This document shows positions 14,656-26,482 of a stretch of DNA of 64,000 nt, piece by piece. Source of the DNA: Corydoras sp. C115 (taxonomy: Eukaryota; Chordata; Actinopteri; Siluriformes; Callichthyidae); assembly GCA_019802505.1 (NCBI GenBank), contig JAFMOC010000009.1, positions 7,128,501 through 7,192,500 on the forward strand, read 5' to 3'. Made by a program: the position numbers and the translations under genes. How positions within the stretch are numbered: the first letter of the stretch is position 1; every line of letters begins with the position of its first letter. The notes beneath the pieces were generated by a model that did no database searches, had not been told where the DNA came from, and saw nothing but the letters and a program-made list of their open reading frames with translations.

Positions 14656-15165
14656 GTGTGCAGTAGAGCTGTGCGGATCGATACAAATATCGATAATATC
14701 GATACCAACGCTGGTATTGGTATTGAACAATACTTGCGTAAAAATATCGATACTCAAGTTTTTTGTGTGTGAAAATTCCTTTTTTATTGTTTTGCCTAAG
14801 AACAATTCTATTTGAAAAAAAGAAACAAAGAAAGAAAAAACTGTCTAGTGAGGGGAGCATTTTTACTTTATATTTGTATTGTCGTTTCTCCTTTTGTACC
14901 TCAAAAATATATATTTTCCTCACGTTAAAGCAAACTTTGTTTTATTACTGTTCCATTGTTTCTAAACAAAGATGTTGATTGGGATACATTATTTTGTTGT
15001 CACCTACAATGTTTGGGGAAATTCTATACTAGGTCTTTTGGATCAATGAAGCTTAAATATTAAAAAGTATCGGTATCGGTATCGAATATCGCGATATTGG
15101 CCCTGTATTTACTTGGTATCGGATCGATACCAAAATTCTTGGTATCGCACAGCTCTAGTGTGCAG
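14656..15165. mobile_element. hAT-like MITE with 8-bp target-site duplication
   Basis: Element 14664-15157 (494 bp) is flanked on both sides by GTGTGCAG (14656-14663 and 15158-15165). The 8-bp duplication is the hallmark of hAT transposons. Terminal inverted repeats begin TAGAGCTGTGCG on the left, with the exact reverse complement on the right, and continue into imperfect subterminal repeats rich in ATCGATAC/GGTATCG. The interior is AT-rich with no transposase-like frame, so it is non-autonomous. The perfect duplication suggests a fairly young insertion. Confidence 0.88.
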
Positions 15166-15991
15166 AAGAGCAGCACCCTCTGCTGGCTGTTTCTGTTTGT
15201 TGAGGTCACGTGTATATCAGAGGCATCATCTGCCGGTTGTCAGGTCAGATGTGACCTAAAATTACTTTTATTATATTAATTTAATGATGCTTAAATTAAT
15301 CTTTCAAACTTTTATTTGTCTCCTGTGGTTGTCTCACGTGGCCGGGTCTCGCATACCCACATACATTCTACCAAGAATGTCGCAGTGACATCCCGAAAAT
15401 GACACAGTGATTAATCCGCCTATAATCACAAATGCCTCATTACTGTTAGGATCGTCTGTAGGGTTAAATATTGATGAGCTGCACCTCTAGTATTCTGCCA
15501 GCAGATGGCGTAGGAAAACCATTAAATAGAAAAGTAAATAGAATCGAAAAATATAGAGTAAAAATATCAATTTATTTATTAAACTCATCGTTTCATTTTA
15601 TATTATATTATCGTAATTTAGGTCTTTTAACAACGTGTGGTGTGTTTAATCGGCATTACAGTTCATTGTTACTGTTAATATACATTATCATAATATTTAT
15701 AACTTAATTTCCCTAAGGGAACATTCCCAAAGGAATCAATGAAGTTCTATCTTAAAGTTCTATCTTATAAACTATATTTCGTTTCGCTCCTTTGGGATCA
15801 GGCTCGGAATTGTGTAATGCTGCTTTGAGACAATATACTATTGTAAAAAAAGTGCTATATAAATAAATGAACTTGTACTTTAGTAATTATATATTAGTAT
15901 TTATCTATATATTACCATTGTGTAAATAACACATATAAAACATGAATCATGCAATTTCTAAAAATATGAAATTACATAATACAATTTACAA

Positions 15992-16344
15992 CGGGTGGCG
16001 GCACGGTGGCTTAGTGGTTAGCACGTTCGCCTCTCAGCGCTAGGGATTCCCGGTTCGAATCCCCATCTGGGTGGAGTTTCCATGTTCTCCCCGTGTCTGC
16101 GTGGGTTTCCTCCGGGTTCTCCGGTTTCCTCCCACAGTCCAAAAACATGGATCAAGTCAATTGAATTCTTAAAATTGCCCCATAGAGAGTGTGTCTGTGT
16201 GAGTGAGTGTGTGCCCAGCGATAGATTGGCGCCCTGTCCTGGGTCTATCTGCCCAGCGCCCGAGACGTTCTCCCCTGGATGGGCATGGGGAACCCCACCG
16301 CGACCCTAATAGAGGATAAAGCGGGAGATAATGAATGAATGAAT
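15992..16344 (+). mobile_element. V-SINE, full length (tandem copy 1)
   Basis: Head GGCACGGTGGCTTAGTGGTT with A box, B box GGTTCGAATCC, the core (CATGTTCTCCCCGTGTCTGC, CCGGTTTCCTCCCACAG), and a tail with AAAGCGGGAGATAATGAATG. Preceded by AATTTACAACGG. Confidence 0.9.
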
Positions 16345-16345
16345 T

Positions 16346-16690
16346 TACAACGGTGGCTAGTGGTTAGCACGTTCGCCTCTCAGCGCTAGGGATTCCCGGT
16401 TTGAATCCCCATCTGGGTGGAGTTTCTATGTTCTCCCCGCGTCTGCGTGGGTTTCCTCCGGGTTCTCCGGTTTCCTTCCACAGTCCAAAAACATGGATCA
16501 AGTCAATTGAATTCTCAAAATTGCCCCATATAGAGTGTGTGTGTGTGAGTGAGTGTGTGCCCAGCGATGGATTGGCGCCCTGTCCTGGGTCTATCTGCCC
16601 AGCGCCCGAGACGTTCTCCCCTGGATGGGCATGGGGAATCCCACCATGACCCTACTAGAGGATAAAGCGGGAGATAATGAATGATGAATT
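16346..16690 (+). mobile_element. V-SINE (tandem copy 2)
   Basis: Very similar to the copy just upstream and again preceded by AATTTACAACGG, but it lacks the first bases of the head (GGCACGGTGGCTT). Head-to-tail order and the shared flank suggest local tandem duplication rather than a second insertion. Confidence 0.88.
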
Positions 16691-17508
16691 AATTAATTCA
16701 ATTTAAAACAAAATAATTAAATAATAATTAAAAAAAACATTTGATGAAAGCAGCTTATAACAAATCTGTTAGCATGACTTTAATATTTTAACATTTTTCT
16801 AAAACTTTTATTGAAAAACGATGAACTCAAACACCAACAAAATCAAATTACCATTTTGAAAGTAAATTTAAGAATTAGAAAAATTTTATAAACATTTTAC
16901 ACCAAATATGCTGACAGCAGTGTTTACTGGCTTCTGTTATGCTAACTGCAAACTCATCTGTAATAAATGAATCCATGTGGAACTTCAACCATTCAGTCAA
17001 CTAATCGATCGATCAATCAACCAATCAATCACCCAATCACACATTTACATAAAACATAATAAATAAATAAACACTCAATGACATTAAATGTAAAAGTAGG
17101 AAGGTCCTTGTCTGGTTTGGTTTTTGAATAGTTGGCATGTTCTCCTGATGGCACTGAGGTGATGACATGCTTCTTATAAAATCAAAAGGCAGCAGAATAA
17201 ATAACATACTGTTAGCTTCACTGTGGCGCTTAACTTACGACCAAAGCCCTCAGATCGCTATTATAATGAAAGTGAAATTTAAAAGCTTAATGTAGAATGG
17301 AATATGGTTTACAGACATGACGTCATAGAGAGTGGAACATGAACAGGTCTGGTTGATGTTTAGAATAAAGAGTTTTCCAGCAGGGGGCCCTGTAACTTAT
17401 TATGGCTCCATATTGCACATTCACGGTAAACCTGGCACCATGTGCCTTCACTCCCTGGGTTGTACCTAATAAAGTGGCCGGTGAATGTAAGCCCTCTGTG
17501 GGTCTGTG

Positions 17509-17667
17509 TTATTTGGGGCCATACATTCTGTCGATGTCATGTTTGTAGTGTCTTTGAAGTTCTTTCCTCTTCAGTTTGAAGGCGTCTGTAACCAACCCGG
17601 TTTCTGGAGTCCAAATCTGAGAACTTAATCTGACCTTCAGAGGAACCTCGAACCTCTGCAGCTTATC

Positions 17668-17711
<44 letters not shown>

Positions 17712-18141
17712 CGGACATACACATACTGTAATCTGTAATTTCTGTAGAAATTCATAACATCTTAAAGCTATGATGTCACTTCACAGTCCCATTCTACCAA
17801 GTGAAAGCAAATCAGATCTGGAACCATCAGTGTTATTGGTGGAACAATTTCACTTTTGTCTGTTAACTTTTGTCCAACAGAACACTTTCCTATAGATTAA
17901 TATCTAAAGAGCCATTATATTGAAAGGGCTTACTTGAAGTTGCTGCCTCTTTAATAGCCTTTAGAACTTCCTGTTCCAGAACAGCGTGATTACAGAGCTC
18001 CTCCCACTCGCCCTCGATCCCGTTTCTATTAGCCACCTCAGTCAGTCGCTTCTGATTTGGGACCACGAAGCTGATCACAAAGTTCTGATCACTAATGAAA
18101 TGAAAGGGGAAAAAAAGAAAAGATTTTAATAAAAAAACAAC

Positions 18142-18211
<70 letters not shown>

Positions 18212-18334
18212 GTTAGCATAAACACAGATGTTGTCAATAAGTGGACAGTTCTTCAGAGCTGCCTCCACTTTACCCAGAGACACATACTCTCCTGCCTGTA
18301 ACTTCACCAGATCCTTTTTACGGTCTGAAACAAA

Positions 18335-18389
<55 letters not shown>

Positions 18390-19699
18390 ACTATTTACAT
18401 AAAACAGTGTGTTTACACATATGGTTCATACAGGGTTAAGCTCCGCCTCCACCTCAGCCCACATCTGTGTTTATGTCTCGGCTCACAGACATCAGACGAG
18501 TCCAACCGGTTCTGAGGCAAAACTGAACCTCCTGAACCTGAACAGAACTGCGCTGCCACCGTCAGGTCTTCAGGTGTACAGACTGACATCACACATGCTG
18601 ATACAGAAATGTAACAACAGCAAGCCTGCTACACACCATTTGGTTATTTTTATTGGACGCTTTTATCCAAAGCGACTTACAAGGTGAGCACAGGGTTCAT
18701 CACAACACCCCTGGAGCAATGAGGGTTAAGGGTCTTGCTCAAGGACCCACACTGGTAACTTCAGTGGACCTGGGATTTGAACCCCCAACCTTCAGATTGA
18801 GAGCCCAATACCCGGACCGCTGAGCTACCACGGACCGCTGAGCTACCACACCACCACCGTCTCAAAGACACAACCCCACCGGTACCGACTAAAACTGATC
18901 CACCCCTTCTCCCCCTGCAGGTTATTTACTGTAATGCACGCGGGATGTTTTAGTTTATCAGATACATTTTTGGCAAGAAGCAAAAAATGTTATCTGATTT
19001 GTGAAACATGTTCCAGCTTTCAGTTAAATAACAAAAGTAAAGATATATAAATACAGAACTCGCAAAACAACCCCCGAAAATATATGAATACATGAAACTC
19101 TAACATTAACACAAACCCTCGTGACTAAGTACTCTTCAGGTTCTGACCCGTTTAGTTACACTGTTCCAAAGTCTCATGCTGCACTGTGTTCAATTTTATC
19201 CACTATTTATATTTATACATAATAAATCTATAAATTCATAACTTTCGGGACCACCACCCCCACCATGGTCCTGAAGCTTTAGAAATCTACATGTTGTGCT
19301 TTGAGAGGCGGGTCATGAGTAACATTAAAACCCTGCTGCCATATGTCACTGGAACCCCAGCTATTTACACATCACTTAAACTGACCAACAGGTGGCACCC
19401 CATTCTCCAGTCCCCACTCACCCACAATCTGCAGACAGCCATCAGGGTGGATCTCTCCTATATCACCGGTACAGAACCATCGCTGTCCTGCATCGTCTTC
19501 CCAGAATTCTCCACTGTCCCCCTCACCCTGGTCACCAAAGTAACCGGCCGCAACGTTTGGTCCCCCGAAAATGATCTCACCACGTGGGTTGGGTTTGTCC
19601 TGACTGGTGTATCCTCCTGTGTGAGGAAAGGAGCTACGGTTTAATAAAGTCCAATCACCATAACAAACACACTTTAAATGATGTCAGTGTGTGTACGTG

Positions 19700-19730
<31 letters not shown>

Positions 19731-20104
19731 GTGTGTTTTACCCTCAAGCCAGTCTCGAAGTTTTATTTCAGAGCAAATCAGTGGAGCCCCGACCCGCCCT
19801 GTCGTACAATCAGAAACTACAAACACACAAAATATGCAAACAAAAACATGGGAAACAAGTTCCAACAAAGTGTGCTTACAGTTAAACAGTATGTTTTCAT
19901 GAGTGTGTGTATATTAATGTGTGTGTATGTACATTCTGAGATGGCTCCTGCCCCACAGGTCTCTGTGAGGCCATAACCAATGGCGATGGGGCTGAAACAC
20001 ACGGTGATGAAGCGGTGTGTGTCAGGAGAGAGGGGAGCACCACCACACAGCATTAACCTCACAGCCCCCCCTAACAAGGAGGACACACGCTTAAACATCA
20101 GCCT

Positions 20105-20166
<62 letters not shown>

Positions 20167-21698
20167 AGCTGTGTTTCTGATTTCAGTTATTGATAAACTT
20201 GATGACCTCGTTTGTATCTGAGACAGACTCACGTGTTAAAGATGGGTGTGTCGGCTCCGCGTTCCACGTGCTGTAGTTTGTATTTGTAGGCGAAACTAAA
20301 GAGCTTTCTCTGTACTATACTCATCTCTCCCACTTTACTCATCACATTCTTATAGATACGATCCATAATCTCCTACACACACACATACACACTTCATAAC
20401 TGTATGATTTTATCAGACACCATGATGAATCAGTGTGTATGATATGTGTGTAAGAGTTCACTTAGAACTTCTGTTAGAAATGTGAGCTCTTACTGGGACA
20501 GCAGCAACCAGCGTGGGTTTGAGGACAGAGCAATCTCCCTTAGTGCCCTTCTTTATTTTACTGGACTACACACACACACACACACACACAGGTCGCTTTA
20601 CATTGTTTACTAATAAACAGTTTCAATACATACAACAATAATACTGTATTACTAAAGTGTGTGTGTGAGTGTGTGTATTACCTGATCAGACAATGTGTGT
20701 GGTGAGGAGTATCCGATCCTACAGCCATGAGTGAGACAGGATATTTCAGCTGTCAACTCCAGGACATGAGCCAATGGGAGATACCCGATATACGTATCAT
20801 CAGGTCTGTACACACACACGCACGCACACACACAAATCGTAGTTTTTTTTTTAAGTGTCTATATAAAACACTAGTATTTAAATGACTACAATGATTGGTT
20901 CGTTGTTGTTCTTTGTTGTGATTGGCTGACCCAAGCTTTGGGATACGCTGACACTGTCCAGCCATTCCTGCAATCAGGTTACTGTGGAACATCTTCACGC
21001 CTTTAGGGAGACCTGTCGAGCCGCTAGTGTACATCACTAGTGCCAAATCAGAGGGTGAGGGAGCATCAAACTGCAAACTCACTGATAGAGAGAGAGAGGG
21101 AGGGGGAGAGAGAGAGAGAGAGAGCGAGAGAAAGAGGGAGAGAGAGAGAGAGAGAGCGAGAGAGCAGGGCTTTAAACAGGACACAATGCGGTTTGTCATG
21201 CTTGATTGATCTGAACTCCCTTGATTTTACATTGAATTTTAAATTAACCTAACATAAAACATTTACAATCTTTCGACATGATGCTTACGGTTCTCCGGTT
21301 TGGCTCCAAGTTCTATCACCTCCTGAATGCTGTGGATACTCAAGGATTGTGGGTAATCACCTACAGACACATTTCCACCTCCTGCATAAATCACATGCTT
21401 CAGGGCAGGAATCTGCCCCAGCACTGCCTGTACAATACACACCATGAGAGGGGGGGAGGAGAGAATAAAGAAGAACAAAAGAACAAGACTTTGAAAATTT
21501 TGCAATTTAGCAGAAACACAGAGATAAACTGAATAAATGTTGTGTGAACGTTACACACAAATCACAAATATACACAGTGATTGTTTACCTTCAGTTTAGA
21601 TTGGAGCAGCTCTTTGCTGGTGATCAGGTGTGTAGCTTCACACTGATTCAGACCAAACGCTACAGCATCCTCACCCAGAGTGGCATACAGTGTGACCA

Positions 21699-21756
<58 letters not shown>

Positions 21757-22422
21757 TTGAGTGAAAATGTTTAATTACATCATGTTTTTTATATTTTAAT
21801 TACATTCATTCATTCATTCATTCATAAAATTACAGTCATTTAGCAGATGCTTTTATTCAATTGTTCACTTATAAATCTATTATAATATTGTGTGTGTGTG
21901 TGTGTGTGTGTGCGTGCGTGCGTACAGGGGAAGTTGTATCTGAAGCAGGCCTGTGCTGTAATCATCCACTCCTCTCTGGTCTCACAGAAGATGGCGATGG
22001 AGCTACAGGCCTTCTGACCCAACACAGACAGCCCACGGCCAAGAAAGTTTATTTCTTCATCCACTTCTCGATAGGTCTTCCACCTGTACTCACCCAGAAC
22101 CAGCTACACACACACACACACACACACACTTAAATGATGAACTATGACTTTCATGTTTTTATTGATTGATTGCTTGATTTGTCATATGTACCTTCTGAAA
22201 GACTTTCCCGTCGGGCTGTGTCTCATTCTCCTCAGAGAGGATCTCTCTGGTCCCTACGCAGTGAGAATGTGTGTACTTGTTCAATGCATAGTGGAAAAGT
22301 TTATCCAGTGTATCGACTCCCTCAAATTCCTGATTCACCAGAGCGTCCTTACACTGCACTGCTCGGTACGGTCCCTCAGCTTCACCTGACACACTGCAGG
22401 CTTTAACACACACTGCCTTCAT
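17509..22422 (-). CDS. acsl4: Long-chain acyl-CoA synthetase 4
   Basis: ATP-dependent ligase that activates arachidonate-type polyunsaturated fatty acids to acyl-CoA at ER, peroxisome and mitochondria-associated membranes. Exons (5'-3'): 22192-22422, 21926-22103, 21589-21698, 21289-21427, 20931-21081, 20682-20805, 20494-20565, 20233-20372, 19933-20102, 19742-19816, 19422-19616, 18210-18324, 17934-18091, 17509-17666. They total 2016 nt, 671 aa; human ACSL4 isoform 1 is 670. AMP-binding motif YTSGSTGLPKGV is at 237-248, then GYGLTETCGAG, WFCTGDIGE and DRKKDLVKLQAGEY; the C-terminus is FKLKRKELQRHY...RMYGPK. The start is the ATG giving MKAVCVK, the short-isoform position. A donor at 24302 marks a separate 5' noncoding exon. 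ACSL3 is less likely: the length and N-terminus fit ACSL4. Intact. Confidence 0.93.
18642..18850 (+). repeat. tRNA-derived-like interspersed repeat
   Basis: Contains the common fish-repeat words GGACGCTTTTATCCAAAGCG and TGGAGCAATGAGGGTTAAGG, GGTCTTGCTCAAGGACCCAC, and a B-box-like GGGATTTGAACCC near the 3' part. The last 16 bases (ACCGCTGAGCTACCAC) are duplicated. It lies in an acsl4 intron. A second copy is at 27483-27680. Confidence 0.7.
20566..20681 (-). other. AC-GT bridged intron (acsl4)
   Basis: 116-nt sense-strand intron: GTAATACACACACTC(AC)n at the donor and (GT)n-TAG at the acceptor. Confidence 0.7.
21699..21925 (-). other. AC-GT bridged intron (acsl4)
   Basis: 227-nt sense-strand intron: GTACGCACGC(AC)n at the 5' end and about 27 GT units ending in TAG at the 3' end. 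Confidence 0.75.
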
Positions 22423-22426
22423 CGTC

Positions 22427-22429
<3 letters not shown>

Positions 22430-22478
<49 letters not shown>

Positions 22479-22480
22479 AG

Positions 22481-22530
<50 letters not shown>
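22430..22530. repeat. (CA)n followed by (GA)n, acsl4 intron 1
   Basis: About 22 CA units abutting the first coding exon acceptor (sense strand: (GT)n-TAG), followed by a GA/GATA run to 22530. Together with the intron to 24301 no coding exon is seen; a hydrophobic N-terminal exon of the long ACSL4 isoform was looked for and not found. Confidence 0.85.
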
Positions 22531-22536
<6 letters not shown>

Positions 22537-24233
22537 GTATATAAATGAATCACAAACTGCACCGCTCCCATCTTCACCTGACACAAACACATGTTACAGT
22601 CCTCCTTCACCCCCCCCCCACACACACACACACAGACACATTAATCACAGACTCATTAATCACAGACTGCAGTTTTTTTTAAACACATTTTACAGAGCTG
22701 TTTGTTACTGAAATCTTGTACCACATGACACCAAGTCTTGGTACCGCATTTATTTACTAATTTAAATCTTTTTCAATGCTGTAATTGTTTAAACCTGATG
22801 ATGAAACATAAAGACATTTCTGGACTCTTTGCCACACACATCAATCGAAACCCACAGACTCATCATTACTCAACACACTTCACTGTGTTAAGGCTGTGTG
22901 CTCACGCATCTGCAGCTGGTTTCCAATCAACAACTTCATCTTATAATTAATGTGATTATTAAGATAATGGAGGTTTGTATATTGAGAAAACTGCATTTTC
23001 ACAATGCAAACGAGGACAATCACGCACACACACACACACACTTTGAGGCATACAGAACACTGGTTTGCATAAACACAAAGCTTTGTGTAATTTCCTGAAA
23101 CACATCATAGCTTTGTAACTGACACAATATTAACAGTGTTAACACAGCCCCCCCCCACACACACGATAAACCGGAAAGACAACTGTCACCGCACGCTACA
23201 CTGGACAAAGAATTGGAGTAACTGTAAATAATCAGATACTGAAGGATATTTCCATATGAAAGTTTATCTCTGTTTATATTTAAATATCAGACTGTAATAA
23301 CACGCTCCGTCACTCTGACAGGTCACTGACGAGTCACTGTGACGAGTTCTCTGACTGGTCACACTGCATGGGTCTGTTACGAGGCAGTATAACATCAGTT
23401 TACTGATGAACTGAAGACCACGGTGATAGATTTCAGAATCAAATACAATTTTTCGATTTGGCTTTTAACTGAAATCACCTCCAGATTTTTCTGGACCTAA
23501 CAGATGATCATTTCAGCCGTTTGTGTTTTGTGATTCTAGAGCAGGCTGGTCTGCTGTTTCTTGCCTGGTGTAGGCGCTATGCATCATTAAGCAGTGTCCT
23601 GATTGTGATGTTCAGTGAAGCTGTGGGGAGGGCAGCATGCTCCCCTCATTCCTTCATCTGAGGACAAAGACGCCCCATACGGGCTCTGCGTGGGCAGGTG
23701 CTGATCAGTGTTCTCCACTGTGCTGTTCTCTGTTTGTTCTGTAGTTTTTCATTGATATGCTCATGCGGTACGGATGCGGTTGGACAGTTGTTGTAGGAGT
23801 GGCACCTGAACCGAGGAACTTTCTTATTGCTTTGTTTCCGATTATTAGAAAACATGTTCAGTGATATGTGGCTCCTGTGGTTTTCTCTTTCATGTGGTTT
23901 GATTCCATTGTCCCCTCAAGCTTCCATCATGCTGTTACACATTCTTTAGCTTTTTTCTTTTATAATCAGTAACTTCTACAGCGTTACATGATTTATTCTG
24001 TCCAACACAACATTCTGCTCTTATTAATAACACAAAGAACAAACACAGCTGTTCTACAGTGTGATCCGCATCACAAAAGGACTCTTTTCTCTTTACATTT
24101 AAGGAACTGACAACAAAAGATCAAACAAAAGATCAAAGAGACGGAACATCATGTAATGCTCACTTACAGCCAAGATTAAAAAGTTTAAAAGTTCTCAACA
24201 GACTTTTTAGGAGATCATACAGAACTTAACATG

Positions 24234-24236
<3 letters not shown>

Positions 24237-24284
<48 letters not shown>
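24237..24284. repeat. (CA)n and (GA)n microsatellite
   Basis: CA tract followed by GA run, close to the acsl4 5' noncoding exon. Confidence 0.9.
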
Positions 24285-24301
24285 GAATGTTTTGTTCTTA
24301 C

Positions 24302-24400
24302 CTGCACGCGATCTCAGAAATCTTCTGACAGCAGAAGTTGACGGAACCTTCTTTTCCTCTTATACTTTCTCCTCCCTTTTTTTCTTCCTAAATTTCTTTC
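24302..24400 (-). other. acsl4 5' noncoding exon (end defined, start approximate)
   Basis: A strong donor, CGTGCAG then GTAAGAAC, ends an exon at 24302 on the minus strand. The 45 nt before it have no ATG, so it should be leader. The upstream boundary is a guess. An inverted CCAAT box at 24451-24455 (CCAATCAGAG on plus) lies at a plausible promoter distance. Confidence 0.5.
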
Positions 24401-24754
24401 ACTTGCACCAAACATGACCCACTCAGGACTCCACCCATCCTGGTGCTCAGCCAATCAGAGCGCATGACTGTGCAGGAAGTGAGGCATTTCCTCTGGATTT
24501 GATTTCAGTGATAATTATGTAAATACTAGCATTGTACACCCCCCCAACCCCCACCCCACAAACAGGGGTACATTTTAGTAATTTTTAGATCTGTCTCTCA
24601 GTCCATTAAACCCACAGTGGAAACACTTTACTCACATCCGTCCCGTGCTAAGGGTACATACTGGAATTATGACATCACTCTGGAGATTGCACTCCCTCAC
24701 TCTGACCTCTCTCACTCACACACACATTTAATATTTAATTGTCTTGTGTGTTCA

Positions 24755-24850
24755 TCTGAATAATAATAAGATAAAATAAACCTATATTTGTCCCACAATG
24801 GGGAAATTTACATTCTCAGCAGCAGATACATTAGAAGAAAGGTGAAAAAG
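24755..24850 (-). repeat. LINE-type 3' tail fragment
   Basis: The minus strand reads CCCCATTGTGGGACAAATAT then a degenerate TTATCTTATTATTATT tail, a 3' end common among fish non-LTR elements. Only the tail is present. Confidence 0.5.
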
Positions 24851-24891
24851 ATATACAGTCATTAGAAGAGAAAAATTTTAAATAGAATTAG

Positions 24892-24934
<43 letters not shown>

Positions 24935-26405
24935 ATAAAATTCTAATTATTAGTTATTTACAGTCCTACAAGAGGAATAAAATGAATCAAATATTGCACA
25001 TATGGTATAAATGATGAATATGATAAATATAAATGTTTGGTGTCAGACAGAACAAACCTCCAGCAGACACAGACCTGAGGGTTAAAGCGCATCGCTTTTT
25101 GTTTGGTGGGAAGGTTACAGTGAAAAACAGAATGTTTTGAATCCACACAAAGATCCACAGATCATCATTCCAAATAAAGTATGAGATCAATGATCTCTCA
25201 ACAGGAAATCTGCTGAATTTATCTTTCATCTGCTGGGTTTCAAATGAATACAGCGCTGTGAAAACACTCAGGTGATGATACTGTAATAATTGTGACAGAA
25301 GCAGGTCAGGAAATGGAGCAGCGATCAATGAAATCCCCTGTATTACTAAGAATTTAGAATTAAAGACAGGTTAATATCATGTCATTAATAGAACACACTC
25401 TGGGTGACGGTGATTTGGATTTGACCCTTTAGATTCAGTGCATGATTTTCAGATGTTAATAAAACAAAAGGAGGGTTCATTTGGTTGCAAAAGCATATCA
25501 ATAAATTATTAATTGTGTCATTAAGCTCGCAGATTTCAGTGAAGGTTGCCCTTATGACCTTTGCTGGATTTTTTTTAGGTCTTTGAAAACTTCTGACGAC
25601 GTGCACCTTATAATCTTATTAAAACAGGAGGGAGGGAGGTGAGGAGGTCGGAACAGCAGCAGCCACCCGATTTAAAATCATCAACCGATTCACAGCTTCA
25701 GGTCTAAATTTTAACTCGTGTAACACAAGGTTCTCTCTTATGCCTGCTTCTCTTTTCTCCCTTATGCCTCCACGGTGTTGATTTAAACAGTATTAAGTGT
25801 TTATAGCTGCACTGAGGACACTAAGCTCGATGTACCAACAGAATGTAGAAACTTTAAAATGAGTACAGAACCTTAAACTGTGGCTACGACAGAACTTCCT
25901 GTTACCAAATTCAAAATACCAGAAGAGTCTTAATTACACCACGCGCTTACGGAAAACAAGAAAAGGACTTTTATCACACGATTCATCGGTGGATTTCATT
26001 GGCATTGACATCAGAGGGATTTCAGTGTCATAACGGATTTGGGTTGTTTAATTAATTTAAATAAATTTGAATGGGTTTCTTATTACAAACAAAAAGGGCT
26101 TGAGTGAATTACAACAGGCTATTTTTCTGTACAACCACCTATTCCTAGAAACAATCACATACATCCACCAACAACTACCTACACCCACCAGCTCTCTGTT
26201 TGCGTCTGCATTAAATATAAATGTTTTACATTTTATTTAACTTACAGTTTAACATTCTTTCTGATGGGTAGTGTAGCATTCTGTCCACTAACCTCAGATG
26301 GTAGCCCCACAAGTAATTACAGATGACCCCCCCCCCGACAGACATAAAAGATAAATATAAATAATAAATATAAAAAGTGTTGCAGGATTGTTAAAAAGAA
26401 AAGGT

Positions 26406-26411
26406 TTTATT
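26406..26411 (-). terminator. Candidate cwc15 poly(A) signal
   Basis: AATAAA on the minus strand, about 72 nt beyond the cwc15 stop. Confidence 0.5.
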
Positions 26412-26482
26412 ACAGAATCATCAGAACAAATACAGTTTAAAGTAAAAATAAACCAGAAGCTGAGGGTAATTATCTTTGTTAT

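Larger units (their letters stand above)
13386..17508. other. Gene-free region between GT6 copy A and acsl4
   Basis: Holds the GT6-A promoter (left end), a hAT-like MITE (14664-15157), an interspersed-repeat end (about 15720-15875) and two tandem V-SINEs (15992-16690). The rest is AT-rich unique-looking DNA with no exon seen. The right end is acsl4 3' UTR or flank; several AATAAA-like hexamers exist and none stands out. Confidence 0.6.
24500..26482. other. Intergenic between acsl4 and cwc15
   Basis: AT-rich DNA with (TA)n at 24896-24930, short C runs near 24540 and 26329, and one LINE-type tail (24755-24850). Open frames near 24958, 24987 and 25385 have no recognisable homology. No gene seen. 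Confidence 0.6.

Noticed and set aside
16000..16060. tRNA gene suggested by A- and B-box-like sequences
   Set aside because: These are V-SINE heads; there is no cloverleaf that folds fully and the V-SINE core follows directly.
23646..23855. Open frame in acsl4 intron 1 as a possible long-isoform N-terminus
   Set aside because: It is not hydrophobic like the known ACSL4 long N-terminus and has no in-phase donor.
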